Shown here in pieces: positions 17,716 to 26,109 of a DNA stretch of 64,000 bases. Position 1 is the first letter of the stretch; each line of letters begins with the position of its first letter. A model generated the notes under the pieces. That model was not told where the DNA came from. It saw nothing but the letters and a program-made list of their open reading frames with translations, and ran no database searches. The stretch comes from Nocardioides turkmenicus. GTDB lineage: Bacteria; Actinomycetota; Actinomycetes; Propionibacteriales; Nocardioidaceae. The position numbers and the translations under genes were made by a program. The DNA is taken from assembly GCF_011045035.1 (NCBI RefSeq), contig NZ_JAALAA010000004.1:1-64000 (forward strand), given 5' to 3'.

Positions 17716-18492
17716 ATGAGCAACCCCCGTCCGCGCGGCCTGCCGAAATACCTTCACGTGGCCGACTATCTGCGGGCCCAGATCGACGACGGCACCTATC
17801 TGCCGGGCGAGCGTCTACCGACCGAACCCGAGCTGATGGACACCTTCCCCTACGACCGCGCCACGATCCGGCGAGGCCTGGCGGTGCTGCGCAACGAGGG
17901 CCTCATCACCAGCGAGCAGGGCCGCGGCGTCTTCGTACGCGACGCCACCAAGACCCGCTACGACCTGATGAGCATGCTGATCACCGACCCCAGCCACCCG
18001 GCGAAGCCGGACGCGGCCTACCACCAGCCGCCGCGCGGCCCGGACGACGGCATCTCGGTCGAGCACTCCTACGAGGTCATCGCGGCCGGCGAGAAGCTCG
18101 GCGAGGCCTTCGACCTCGACCCGCGCAGCGAGCTGCTCAGCACCACCTACACGTTCTTCATCAGCGGCGACACCGCCGAATACCGCACCACGGCCTACAT
18201 CCCGTATCCGCTGGTCATCGACACCCCGCTGGCCACCCCGACCGACGACTGGCCGCAGCCGCCGATCAAGGACATGCTGGCCACCGTCGGCATCAAGGTC
18301 ACCACCGTCGCCATGGACATCGAGTCGCGGATGCCGACCCCGCAGGAGACCTTCGACCTGCAGATCCCCGACGGCACCCCGGTCCTCTCCGACCGGCGTC
18401 GCTTCCTCGCTGACGACCGAGTCGTGTGCATCACCGACTCCGTCGGCGTCGCCGACCGGATCATCTACGGGCTGGACCTCAAGCTGCAGTGA
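17716..18492 (+). CDS. GntR-family transcriptional regulator (HutC/UTRA type)
   Basis: The 258-residue protein has an N-terminal GntR winged helix (YLHVADYLRAQIDDGTYLPGERLPTEPELM, then DRATIRRGLAVLRNEGLITSEQGRGVFV) and a C-terminal UTRA-like effector domain whose fold resembles chorismate lyase. The ATG at 17716 is probably leaderless, with TAACGT at 17702-17707, 8 nt upstream. No metabolic gene is adjacent, so the ligand and targets are unknown. It is followed 2 nt after its stop by a copy of repeat family A. Confidence 0.88.
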   Translation: MSNPRPRGLPKYLHVADYLRAQIDDGTYLPGERLPTEPELMDTFPYDRATIRRGLAVLRNEGLITSEQGRGVFVRDATKTRYDLMSMLITDPSHPAKPDAAYHQPPRGPDDGISVEHSYEVIAAGEKLGEAFDLDPRSELLSTTYTFFISGDTAEYRTTAYIPYPLVIDTPLATPTDDWPQPPIKDMLATVGIKVTTVAMDIESRMPTPQETFDLQIPDGTPVLSDRRRFLADDRVVCITDSVGVADRIIYGLDLKLQ

Positions 18493-18494
18493 CC

Positions 18495-18650
18495 CCCGCT
18501 GGTCGAGCCGCCGGAGCCTCTAGGCGTAGGCGTGTCGAGCGGTGTATCGAGCTTGTCGAGATGACCGACACAGTCTCCTGTCGCGCTCGATGGGACTGTG
18601 TTGGTCTCGACACGCTCGGCCGCGGACGGCCTCGCGGCTCGACCAGCGGG
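18495..18650. repeat. Palindromic repeat family A, copy 1
   Basis: The 156-nt element has perfect 17-bp inverted ends (18495-18511 and 18634-18650, beginning CCCGCTGGTCGAGCCGC). An inner pair ACACAGTC (18568-18575) and GACTGTGT (18594-18601) extends the hairpin. It fills the space between the convergent GntR and CoxE-like genes, where it could also act as a terminator. Related copies lie at 43632, 45855 (half) and 46853. Confidence 0.85.
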
Positions 18651-18655
18651 TGCGA

Positions 18656-20017
18656 TCAGGCGAGGTCGTGGACGAACTCGCTGAGCTGGGTGAGGTTGCG
18701 GCACTCGCGCATCTCGATGATCGACCCGTAGCGCGTGGCCTCGGAGTCACCGGCGTCCCACTGCGTACGCACCTCGGGGTTGAGCCAGTAGGAGTGCCGC
18801 GCCGAATCCGCCATCGCGCGCAGCGAGTCGACGGCCAGGTCGGAGTAGTTGGACCGGGCGTCGCCGAGGATGAGCAGCGACGACTTCGGACCGAGCGCGT
18901 CGGCATGCCGCTCCTGGAAGAGGGAGAAGGCCCGGCCGTAGTTGGTGCGCCCCATGCGTGCCGCGTGCTCGGTCGCCTTCGTCAGCTCGGTCATGGTGTC
19001 GACCAGGTCGGCACCGGGACGGAAGTAGGAGGTGACCTCGTGGATCTCGTCGACGAACGTGAACGCACGCACCTTGCCGAACTGCTCGCGCAGCGCGAAG
19101 ACGAGCATCAGCGTGAAGGTCGCGAAGTTGGACACCGACCCCGACACGTCGCACAGGATCACCAGCTCGGTGCGGTGCGGCCGCTTGGGCCGGAACCTCA
19201 GGTCGACGGGCACGCCGCCGGTGGACATCGAGGACCGGAGCGTACGCCGCAGGTCCACCGCTCCTCGCCGGCGAGCGTGGTGCTCCTGGGTGAGCCGCGT
19301 CGCCAGCCGGCGCGCCAACGGGTAGATCTCGCGCCGGAGCGCCTCCAGGTCGGTGCGCCGCGCGTGCAGGAAGTCGAGCTTCTCGATGGTGGGGCGTACG
19401 GCGATCTTGGCGATCTGCTCGGGGCCCTTCTCCTCAGCGATCCGGCGGCGGGCATCGGCCTCGACCAGGCCGCTGAACCGGTCCACGCGGCGGGTGCCGA
19501 CGCGCGCCGCCTCCTCCTCGGTCCATCCGCCCTGCTGGAGGCCCTCGATGAGCCGCGCGGTGAGCTCGTCGGTCGAGAGCCGGCGCAACGCCGTGTAGGA
19601 CGACCACGAGCTCAGTCCGGGACCGCGTCCGGGCATCGCCCCGAACCGCGCCACCGCCTCGGCGGCCAGCTGACGGAGCAGCTCGACGTCGTCGGCCTCC
19701 AAGGCCTCGGCCAATCGCGAGGTGAACTCGGCCAGCGCCTCGGGCCCGTCCTTCGCCACCCCGGCGGCCTCGGCGTCTGCGTCGACGCCCGACCCGACCA
19801 TCCGCGGGAAGTAGAGCTCGAAGAGACCGTCGAAGGTGGCCCGTTGGTTGGCGCGCTTGACCAGGGTCGCGGCGTACGCCTCCTTGACCTGGGTGCGGTC
19901 GTTCCAGCCGATCAGACCGAGGGCGGTGACCGCGTCCAGTCCCTCGGAGAGCGACACCGGCAGCCCGGCTCCCCGAAGAGCTTCGAGGAACTCGATGTGC
20001 CGGTCGAGAAGGGTCAC
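18656..20017 (-). CDS. VWA-domain (CoxE-like) protein
   Basis: This 453-residue protein has a helical N-terminal half and a C-terminal von Willebrand A-like domain with an intact MIDAS start (LVILCDVSGSVS, the DxSxS motif). CoxE-like proteins partner MoxR/CoxD AAA ATPases as metal-dependent chaperones or activators, for example in CO dehydrogenase maturation. Here the MoxR-type gene lies directly upstream with a 4-nt overlap. No CO dehydrogenase genes are in the window, so the client is unknown. Confidence 0.87.
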   Translation of the reverse strand: MTLLDRHIEFLEALRGAGLPVSLSEGLDAVTALGLIGWNDRTQVKEAYAATLVKRANQRATFDGLFELYFPRMVGSGVDADAEAAGVAKDGPEALAEFTSRLAEALEADDVELLRQLAAEAVARFGAMPGRGPGLSSWSSYTALRRLSTDELTARLIEGLQQGGWTEEEAARVGTRRVDRFSGLVEADARRRIAEEKGPEQIAKIAVRPTIEKLDFLHARRTDLEALRREIYPLARRLATRLTQEHHARRRGAVDLRRTLRSSMSTGGVPVDLRFRPKRPHRTELVILCDVSGSVSNFATFTLMLVFALREQFGKVRAFTFVDEIHEVTSYFRPGADLVDTMTELTKATEHAARMGRTNYGRAFSLFQERHADALGPKSSLLILGDARSNYSDLAVDSLRAMADSARHSYWLNPEVRTQWDAGDSEATRYGSIIEMRECRNLTQLSEFVHDLA

Positions 20018-20892
20018 CGCTTCAACCGCAGCTCTCGGACCGCACGGTCGACGTCAGAGGAGTGCTTGAGGACGACGCCGAGGGTGTCGGCGACGGCCTT
20101 GTCGGACAGGTCGGTGATCTCCAGCGCGATCAGGGTGCGCGCCCAGTCGACGGACTCGGCGATCGAGGGCGACTTCTTGAGCTCGAGCTCCCGGAGCCTT
20201 CCGACGACCGCGACCAGCTGGCGGGCCACCTTGTCGTCGAGCCCCGGCACCTGGGAGAGCACGATCTCGCGCTCCCGGTCGGCGTCGGGGTAGTCGAGGT
20301 GGAGGTAGAGGCAGCGTCGCTTGAGCGCCTCGGAGAGCTCGCGGGTGGCGTTGGAGGTGAGCACGACCAGCGGACGGCGGGTCGAGGCCATCGTGCCGAG
20401 CTCGGGGATGGTCACCTGGAAGTCGGAGAGCACCTCGAGCAGCAGACCCTCGACCTCGACGTCGGTCTTGTCGACCTCGTCGATCAGCAGAACAGTGGGC
20501 TCCGAACGGCGGATCGCGGTCAGCAACGGCCGGGTCAGCAGGAACTCCTCGGAGAAGATGTCGTCGTGGGTCTCCTCCCACGCCTGACCGTCACCGGCCG
20601 CCTGGATGCGGAGCAGCTGCTTCTTGTAGTTCCACTCGTACAGCGCCCGGGCCTCGTCCAGACCCTCGTAGCACTGCAGCCGCACCAGCTCAGCCCCGGT
20701 CGCCCGGGTGATCGCCTTGGCGAGCTCGGTCTTGCCCACCCCGGCCGGCCCCTCGATGAGCACCGGCTTCTCCAGCGCCCCGGCGAGGTAGGTCGTCAGC
20801 GCCGTCGAGTCGTCCGCGAGGTAGCCGACGTCCCCCAGGCGAGTGACGGCCTCGGTGGGCGAGGAGAACCAGGACGACGTACGCGAAGGCAT
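20014..20892 (-). CDS. MoxR-family AAA ATPase
   Basis: The 292-residue protein has a Walker A motif (LIEGPAGVGKTELAK), a Walker B motif (TVLLIDEVDKTD), a sensor 1 region (VVLTSNATRELSEALKRRC) and the small C-terminal AAA lid, all typical of MoxR ATPases. It should work with the CoxE-like protein encoded downstream in the same operon. The ATG at 20892 is probably leaderless: TAGTGT at 20904-20899 lies 6 nt upstream, and no ribosome site is seen. Confidence 0.9.
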   Translation of the reverse strand: MPSRTSSWFSSPTEAVTRLGDVGYLADDSTALTTYLAGALEKPVLIEGPAGVGKTELAKAITRATGAELVRLQCYEGLDEARALYEWNYKKQLLRIQAAGDGQAWEETHDDIFSEEFLLTRPLLTAIRRSEPTVLLIDEVDKTDVEVEGLLLEVLSDFQVTIPELGTMASTRRPLVVLTSNATRELSEALKRRCLYLHLDYPDADREREIVLSQVPGLDDKVARQLVAVVGRLRELELKKSPSIAESVDWARTLIALEITDLSDKAVADTLGVVLKHSSDVDRAVRELRLKR

Positions 20893-21004
20893 GACGCGAC
20901 ACTAGCGAGTCTGCTCCGAGTGCGCTCCCGGTGTCCGGGTGGGACTTTCGTCATAGTGTCGGTCGGGGCCGTCACCGTGGCACCGATCGGTCGTTAGGTA
21001 CGTC

Positions 21005-21346
21005 GTGCACTCGGACACGCCGCGATCGCTCACGCTGGTCGCCGTCGCCATGAAGGTCTGCGCGCTGACGGCGCTCGCAGCCTTCTGTCTGGTTGCCATC
21101 ACCACGCCATCCGAGCCGCGATCGCTGGCGAAGCGGGAGCAGCCCGAACTCGCCGCGATGCTCGAGCAGCACCACTGCGTGGCGCCGCCGACGATCGCGC
21201 CCTGGCGCCGGGAGAGCGCCATCATCCGCTCGCCCCTCGGCGAGCTGAAGCACGTCACCCTCGACGTCGGCCAGATGATCGAGAAGGGCGAGGCCCGCGG
21301 CGAGCTGGTCGCCTTCTGCGCCGATCCGGTCGCGGCGACCCCCTAA
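21005..21346 (+). CDS. Hypothetical membrane-anchored or secreted protein
   Basis: This 113-residue protein starts at GTG. Residues 8-34 are a hydrophobic helix that could be a signal anchor. The remaining 75 residues are probably extracellular, contain two cysteines (HHCVAPP and AFCADPV) that could pair, and match no family I know. It is divergent from the MoxR/CoxE operon and convergent with an HxlR regulator. No ribosome site is evident. Confidence 0.6.
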   Translation: MHSDTPRSLTLVAVAMKVCALTALAAFCLVAITTPSEPRSLAKREQPELAAMLEQHHCVAPPTIAPWRRESAIIRSPLGELKHVTLDVGQMIEKGEARGELVAFCADPVAATP

Positions 21347-21363
21347 GAGGTCGCCGCGCGGGG

Positions 21364-22065
21364 TCAGCTGGCCTCGGCGAGGGTGTTCGCGAACAGCCCG
21401 AGCACGCGGTCCAGCGCGGCGCGGTCGCCCTCGACCTCGAGCCCGGCCTCGGCGATCGCGGCATCCACCGGGAAACCCATGAAGACGACACCGGTCCACG
21501 CGGTCGAGTCGCCCGCGATGGTCACGTCGGCGTCCTCGAGCGTGCCCTCGGCGAGGTCGAAGTCGTTGCCCTTCCAGATCAGCCGGAACTGCTGCGGGTC
21601 GGCGTCGGGGCGGCGTACGTCGGTGAGCTCCCAGGCGACGCTGATCGGCTCGGAGGTCGTCGCGCTGCCGGCGGGCACCATCGTGCGCATCGCCACCATC
21701 ACGCCGCTCGGCGTCATCCCGGCGGACATGACGGGGAAGCGGGACGAGCCGTGGGCCCAGCGTCCGAGCGCGCCGAGGATGGTCTCGAGCTCGCGGCCCC
21801 ACGGCGTGAGCGCGTAGGCCGTCGTCTTGGTGATGTAACCGAGCTCGGTCTCGACCACGACACCGGCGTGCTCGAGGAACTGCAACCGGTCCTTGAGCTC
21901 GTCGGTGCTGACCCCGATCACGGATGATTCCAGGTCACGCGCGGTGCGCGGCCCGAACATCAGCTCGCGCACGACGATCAGGCTCCACCGGTCGCCGATC
22001 AGGTCCAGTGCGTGCGCGGCTGCGCACGCGTCTCCGAGGTCCCCGTAGGTCAGGTTCAGGGTCAC
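21364..22065 (-). CDS. HxlR-family regulator with a C-terminal SCP2-like domain (paralog 1)
   Basis: The 233-residue protein starts at GTG 22065, behind GAGAGG 6 nt upstream; an ATG at 22095 gives a longer product. Residues 4-95 are an HxlR winged helix (YGDLGDACAAAHALDLIGDRWSLIVVRELMFGPR). The remainder resembles a sterol-carrier-type pocket (FRLIWKGNDFDLAEG ... VTIAGDSTAWTGVVFMGFP) and may bind a hydrophobic ligand. It is a clear paralog of the next gene, with the same two-domain order. The 98-nt gap between them lets each have its own promoter. Confidence 0.82.
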   Translation of the reverse strand: MTLNLTYGDLGDACAAAHALDLIGDRWSLIVVRELMFGPRTARDLESSVIGVSTDELKDRLQFLEHAGVVVETELGYITKTTAYALTPWGRELETILGALGRWAHGSSRFPVMSAGMTPSGVMVAMRTMVPAGSATTSEPISVAWELTDVRRPDADPQQFRLIWKGNDFDLAEGTLEDADVTIAGDSTAWTGVVFMGFPVDAAIAEAGLEVEGDRAALDRVLGLFANTLAEAS

Positions 22066-22163
22066 GTCGATCCTCTCCGAGTCATTCGATCCCATCGAGA
22101 GTAGTGAGCCCGAACTACACGTCGTCAGTGCCAGAAGTCCCGGCGTCCCGGTGAAATCCGGCG

Positions 22164-22841
22164 CTACGCGATGGCCTGGTACGCAGCAGCGACCCGCTCC
22201 ACCGCACGCCGGTCGCCCTCGACGCTCATCGTCCCGACCGGCTCCCCGCCGAAGACCACGCCGGCCCACGCGGAGGAGTCGCCGGAGACGGTCACCTCGG
22301 GCGCATCGTCCGCGCCCTCGGTCAGCTCGAAACGGTCCTCGTCCCAGTGCAGCCGGTAGCGGCGTACGCCTGCGGCGGGACGCCGCTCGTCGTGCAGCTG
22401 GATCGCGATCCGGACCGGGCCGTCGTCCCACTCCGGCGCGGCGGCGTAGGGAGCCATGGTGCGCATCGCGACGATCACTCCGTCGGGGGTCATGCTGCCC
22501 TCCGGCACCGGGAAGCCTGGCGAGCCTTGGGCCCAGCGGCCGAGCGACCGCATCACGTCCTCCAGCCCCTGCCCCCACTCGGTGAGCCGGTAGACGCGAG
22601 TCTGCCCGAGGTCGTCGAGCTGGGCCTGCTCGACGACGCCGCTGTCCCGTAGCGCCCTCAGCCGGGAGGTGAGCACGGCCGGCGTGATCCCGACGACGGC
22701 CGAGGCCAGGTCGGCGAACCGGCGCGGACCGAGCAGCAGCTCGCGCGCGATCACCATGCTCCACCGGTCGCCGATGACATCCATCGCGTGCGCGGTCGCG
22801 CAGGCATCGCCCAGGTCGGCGTACGTCCGCTTCTTCGGCAT
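22164..22841 (-). CDS. HxlR-family regulator with a C-terminal SCP2-like domain (paralog 2)
   Basis: The 225-residue protein starts at ATG 22841 behind a GGAGG ribosome site. Its HxlR domain (YADLGDACATAHAMDVIGDRWSMVIARELLLGPRR) and lipid-binding-like C-terminal part (YRLHWDEDRFELTEG ... VTVSGDSSAWAGVVFGGEP) parallel paralog 1 closely, so the pair arose by tandem duplication. It is divergent from the small DUF899-like frame and the VOC protein, with a perfect palindrome at 22874 that is a natural operator. It probably represses the divergent unit and itself. Confidence 0.85.
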   Translation of the reverse strand: MPKKRTYADLGDACATAHAMDVIGDRWSMVIARELLLGPRRFADLASAVVGITPAVLTSRLRALRDSGVVEQAQLDDLGQTRVYRLTEWGQGLEDVMRSLGRWAQGSPGFPVPEGSMTPDGVIVAMRTMAPYAAAPEWDDGPVRIAIQLHDERRPAAGVRRYRLHWDEDRFELTEGADDAPEVTVSGDSSAWAGVVFGGEPVGTMSVEGDRRAVERVAAAYQAIA

Positions 22842-22873
22842 CGATCCTCCCAACTCTCTTCACAAGAGTACCA

Positions 22874-22890
22874 ACTATGTTTAACATAGT
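22874..22890. promoter_or_regulatory. Operator palindrome with overlapping leaderless promoter
   Basis: ACTATGT (22874-22880) and ACATAGT (22884-22890) form a perfect inverted repeat with a 3-nt spacer. TAACAT (22882-22887) within it is a good -10 box, 7 nt before the ATG at 22895. HxlR regulators bind short palindromes of this kind, and paralog 2 is the obvious candidate. Confidence 0.65.
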
Positions 22891-22894
22891 GCGC

Positions 22895-23023
22895 ATGTCC
22901 ATCCCGCTTCCGCCGGTCACCGACCGGACGACCTGTCTGCACGAGCGCAACGCGCTCCTCGACCGCGAGAAGGCGCACACCCGTGCCGGAGACGCCCTCG
23001 CCGCCGACCGCTGCTGCCACTGA
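22895..23023 (+). CDS. 42-residue remnant or mini-version of a DUF899 protein
   Basis: A short frame starts at ATG 22895, 7 nt after a -10 box, and stops at 23023, 11 nt before the VOC gene. Its sequence (LPPVTDRTTC...LLDREKAHTRAGDALAADRCCH) looks like the first 40 residues of DUF899 thioredoxin-like proteins, whose N-terminus has PPV, EKE and RDALAAERRRLP-type blocks. It ends abruptly in CCH, where full-length members continue for about 200 residues. It is either a decayed fragment kept as a leader frame for the VOC gene or a genuine Cys/His-ended microprotein. Confidence 0.5.
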   Translation: MSIPLPPVTDRTTCLHERNALLDREKAHTRAGDALAADRCCH

Positions 23024-23034
23024 GGAGAACCCGG

Positions 23035-23451
23035 ATGCGTACGACGATCGCCCTGCCCACCCGCGACCGGACCCGGTCGCACGTCTTCCTCCGCGACGGC
23101 CTCGGCCTCGAGACTCCCGGCGACCCCGCCGAGGACGGAGTCCCCGAGCCGCTCCGCGCCACGCTGTCGGAGACGTGCGAGGTGATGATGATCCCGACCG
23201 GCGGGTTCAAGTGGGTCACCGGCCAGCTCGGGGACGAGCCGATGGACGCAGCGACCCTGCCCGCTCCCGAGGATCTGAAGCAGTGCCTGGTCACCATCCA
23301 GCTCGGCTCGCGCGAGGAGGTCGAGGATCGCTATGCGGCCGCGACGGCTCTCGGCCGCGGCGTGCTCGGGCCGGAGGCGGCACCCTGGGGCGAGTACCGC
23401 GCGGTCGTCGCGGACCCCGACGGCCATCTCTGGCAGCTGACGTCCCACTGA
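23035..23451 (+). CDS. VOC (glyoxalase/bleomycin-resistance) family protein
   Basis: The 138-residue protein has the paired beta-alpha-beta-beta-beta modules of the VOC superfamily, with ALPTRDRTRSHVFLRDGLGL at the start and a terminal AVVADPDGHLWQLTSH. It starts behind GGAGAA about 5 nt upstream. It lies downstream of the 42-residue frame and probably shares its promoter, so it should be controlled by the HxlR operator. The substrate is unknown. Confidence 0.82.
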   Translation: MRTTIALPTRDRTRSHVFLRDGLGLETPGDPAEDGVPEPLRATLSETCEVMMIPTGGFKWVTGQLGDEPMDAATLPAPEDLKQCLVTIQLGSREEVEDRYAAATALGRGVLGPEAAPWGEYRAVVADPDGHLWQLTSH

Positions 23452-23482
23452 GGCCCGGTCGTGCCGCCCCTAGAATCTCCCT

Positions 23483-24124
23483 ATGGCCGGAGACGACACA
23501 CGGATGCTGCTGCTGGGGGCGGTGGCGCTGTTCGAGCCCGTCAACGGCTACCAGATCCGGCGCGAGCTGATGTCGTGGCAGGTCGACCAGTGGGCCAACA
23601 TCAACCCGGGCTCGATCTACCACGCGCTGACCTCGCTCTCCGAGAAGGGCCATCTGACCAGGCACGACCTGGTCGACAACGGGCGTACGGTCGCGGTCTA
23701 CGAGATCAGCGACAGCGGCCGCGCGGAGCTGGAGCGCCTGGTCACCCGATCCCTGGAGGCCGTCGACGCTTACCACGGCGTCTCCTTCTACGCGGGGTTC
23801 TCGCTGATGCCGCTGCTGGAGCGGCCGGCCGCGGTCCGGCACCTGAGCGTCCGCCTGAAGAACCTCGAGCGCACGATCAAGGAGCTCGACGCGGCCGCCC
23901 GGGTGAACGTCCGAACTGCGCCGCCCCACACCGTCGCCGGCCTGCACCTCCAGATCGACAAGCTCCGCGCCGAGCGGTCGTGGCTGGTGGAGGTGCTGGA
24001 CGACGTACGCAGCGGCAAGCACTTCTTCGCCGGCGACTCTCCCGGCTGGACGCCTGCCGATGACGACCCCGGGTGGCAGATGGACGCCGACCGGAAGCGC
24101 TACCGGGAGATGCTGCGCCGCTGA
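23483..24124 (+). CDS. PadR-family regulator of the downstream ABC exporter
   Basis: The 213-residue protein has a PadR winged helix (LLLGAVALFEPVNGYQIRRELMSWQVDQWANINPGSIYHALTSLSEKG) and a long helical C-terminal Vir-like dimerisation part. The ATG at 23483 is probably leaderless: TAGAAT at 23471-23476 lies 6 nt upstream. It sits just before a drug-type ABC exporter, and a PadR-like palindrome lies in the gap at 24184, so it probably represses that exporter until a toxic ligand binds. Confidence 0.87.
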   Translation: MAGDDTRMLLLGAVALFEPVNGYQIRRELMSWQVDQWANINPGSIYHALTSLSEKGHLTRHDLVDNGRTVAVYEISDSGRAELERLVTRSLEAVDAYHGVSFYAGFSLMPLLERPAAVRHLSVRLKNLERTIKELDAAARVNVRTAPPHTVAGLHLQIDKLRAERSWLVEVLDDVRSGKHFFAGDSPGWTPADDDPGWQMDADRKRYREMLRR

Positions 24125-24169
24125 GCCGGGGCGGTCGGACGGAACTGGTTTGACAACTGGTGATCAAAA

Positions 24170-24199
24170 TTGAGCACTCCGGGTATTCAACTTTGAATA
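24170..24199 (+). promoter_or_regulatory. Promoter and palindromic operator of the ABC exporter
   Basis: TTGAGC (24170-24175) and TTGAAT (24193-24198), 17 nt apart, form a plausible promoter. A perfect inverted repeat TATTCAA (24184-24190), CT, TTGAATA (24193-24199), extended by CCGGG on the left and GCCCGG on the right, covers the -10 box. A PadR dimer bound here would block transcription of the gene at 24271. Confidence 0.5.
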
Positions 24200-24270
24200 G
24201 CCCGGTAAATCGGGTGATTGTTGTCCGTGGTCCGTGCTTGTCTGGACTCGCACGCACAAGGGAGTGACAC

Positions 24271-25275
24271 ATGATTCACGCACGCGGCCTGAGGCACACC
24301 TTCGCCTCCGGCCATGGCAAGCAGAAGAAAGAAGTCGTCGCGGTCGACGGGGTCGACCTCGACGTCGACGAGGGTGAGGTGGTCGGCTTCCTGGGGCCGA
24401 ACGGCGCCGGCAAGACCACGACCCTCCGCATCCTCACCACCCTCCTCAAGCCCACGGCCGGCACCGCCACGGTGGCCGGCTTCGACGTCGCCACGCAGTC
24501 CGTCGAGGTCCGGCGCAGCATCGGCTACTGCTCCCAGGTCGGATCGACCTTCTCCGGGGCCTACGCGGGCGACGAAGTCGTCGACCACGGGATGCTCTAC
24601 GGGATGTCCAAGAAGGACGCCACCGCGAACGGGCAGGCGCTCTTCGAGCGGCTCCAGCTCGACGGGCTGTGGCGCCGCAAGCCGCGCAATATGTCCGGCG
24701 GCCAGAAGCGCCGCCTCGACATCGCGATGGCGCTCATCCACGCCCCCAGGCTGGTCTTCCTCGACGAGCCCACCACCGGCCTCGACCCGCAGGCGCGGGC
24801 CAACCTCTGGGACCACATCGCCTCGCTGCGTACGGACCACGGGGCGACGGTCTTCCTCACCACCCACTACCTCGACGAGGCCGACACCCTCGCCGACCGG
24901 GTGATGGTCATCGACCAGGGCCGCATCGTCGCCGACGACACCCCGGAGAACCTCAAGGCGGCCGTCTCCGGCGACCTGGTCTCCCTGGAGGTCGCCACCG
25001 ACGAGCAGGTCGCGATCGCGCGCGAGAAGCTCGGCTCGATCTCGGAGAACGTCGAGGTCGACGAGCGACTGGTCAGCGGCCGGGTGCCGCGCGCCGGGAA
25101 GGCAGTCCCCGGCCTGCTGCGCGACCTGGAGTCCAACGGCGTCTCGCTGGAGTCGATCGAGGTCGCCCGTCCCACCCTGGACGACGTCTTCCTGACGCTC
25201 ACCGGTCGCACCCTGCGCGACGCCGAGGCGGGCGCACCCGAGGCCGACAACGAGAGCCAGGAGGCCACGGCATGA
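24271..25275 (+). CDS. Daunorubicin-type ABC transporter ATP-binding protein (DrrA-like)
   Basis: This 334-residue ATPase has Walker A (GPNGAGKTTTLRI), the signature NMSGGQKRRLDIA and Walker B (RLVFLDEPTTGLDPQ), followed by the DrrA-type C-terminal regulatory domain. It has a GGGAGTGA ribosome site. The stop overlaps the permease start by 4 nt. With the permease it should form an ABC-2 exporter for a drug or lipid-like substrate, controlled by the upstream PadR regulator. Confidence 0.92.
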   Translation: MIHARGLRHTFASGHGKQKKEVVAVDGVDLDVDEGEVVGFLGPNGAGKTTTLRILTTLLKPTAGTATVAGFDVATQSVEVRRSIGYCSQVGSTFSGAYAGDEVVDHGMLYGMSKKDATANGQALFERLQLDGLWRRKPRNMSGGQKRRLDIAMALIHAPRLVFLDEPTTGLDPQARANLWDHIASLRTDHGATVFLTTHYLDEADTLADRVMVIDQGRIVADDTPENLKAAVSGDLVSLEVATDEQVAIAREKLGSISENVEVDERLVSGRVPRAGKAVPGLLRDLESNGVSLESIEVARPTLDDVFLTLTGRTLRDAEAGAPEADNESQEATA

Positions 25276-26054
25276 CCGAGTTCCAGCAGCCCGTCCTCAA
25301 GTCCGGCTTCCTGCGGGAGTCGTTGGTCGTCTTCAACCGGCAGCTGCGGATGAACCTCCGCAACCCGGCCTGGGTGCTCATCGGCGTGATGCAGCCGATC
25401 CTCTACCTCGTGCTCTTCGGCCCGCTGCTCGAGCCGCTCATCGAGCAGCTCGGTGGCAACGCCTACAACTGGTTCGTCCCCGGCATGCTCGTCCAGCTCG
25501 GCGTCTTCGGCGCGATGTTCGCCGGGTTCTCGCTCATCGGCGAGTGGCGCGAGGGCGTCATCGAGGCGGAGCGGGTCACCCCCGCCTCGCGCGGGGCGCT
25601 GCTCTTCGGCCGCCTCTACCGCGACCTGCTGCAGATCCTGGTGCAGGCGATCATCCTGGTCGTCCTCGGCCTGGTGATGGGCATGGACTTCAAGCCTGTC
25701 GGGATCCTCGTCGGCATCGCGATCACGGTGCTCATCGGTGGCGCCGGCGCCGCCGCCTCCAACGCGTTCGCGCTGCTCGTGAAGAGCGAGGACGTGATGG
25801 CGCCGGTGACCAACATGCTGCTCATGCCGATCCTGCTGCTCTCCGGCATCTTCCTGCCGATGAGCTTCGGCGCCCAGTGGCTCGAGACGCTGGCCGACAT
25901 CATCCCGACCAAGCACATCGTCGACGCGGTGCGAGCCTCGTTCTTCGGTGACCTCGGCATCGCCGACATCGGCTGGGGCGTCGGCTGGACCCTGGTCCTG
26001 TTCGCGCTGTCGGTGTGGTGGGGCATCTCCACGTTCCGCAAGGAGAACGCTTAG
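25272..26054 (+). CDS. ABC-2 type transporter permease (DrrB-like)
   Basis: The 260-residue protein has six hydrophobic helices, typical of ABC-2 permeases, with the conserved region between helices ([32 protein letters not shown]) and the late [26 protein letters not shown]. Its start ATG overlaps the stop of the ATPase gene (ATGA). It is the membrane part of the exporter. Confidence 0.92.
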   Translation: MTEFQQPVLKSGFLRESLVVFNRQLRMNLRNPAWVLIGVMQPILYLVLFGPLLEPLIEQLGGNAYNWFVPGMLVQLGVFGAMFAGFSLIGEWREGVIEAERVTPASRGALLFGRLYRDLLQILVQAIILVVLGLVMGMDFKPVGILVGIAITVLIGGAGAAASNAFALLVKSEDVMAPVTNMLLMPILLLSGIFLPMSFGAQWLETLADIIPTKHIVDAVRASFFGDLGIADIGWGVGWTLVLFALSVWWGISTFRKENA

Positions 26055-26109
26055 CAAGACACGGGCCGTCTCTCAGCGGCGGCTCAGCGAGGGGTGGCAG
26101 GGTAGGAGT

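Noticed and set aside
18656..20892. Carbon monoxide dehydrogenase maturation locus
   Set aside because: Only the MoxR and CoxE-like genes are present, without coxSML, so the CO link cannot be claimed.
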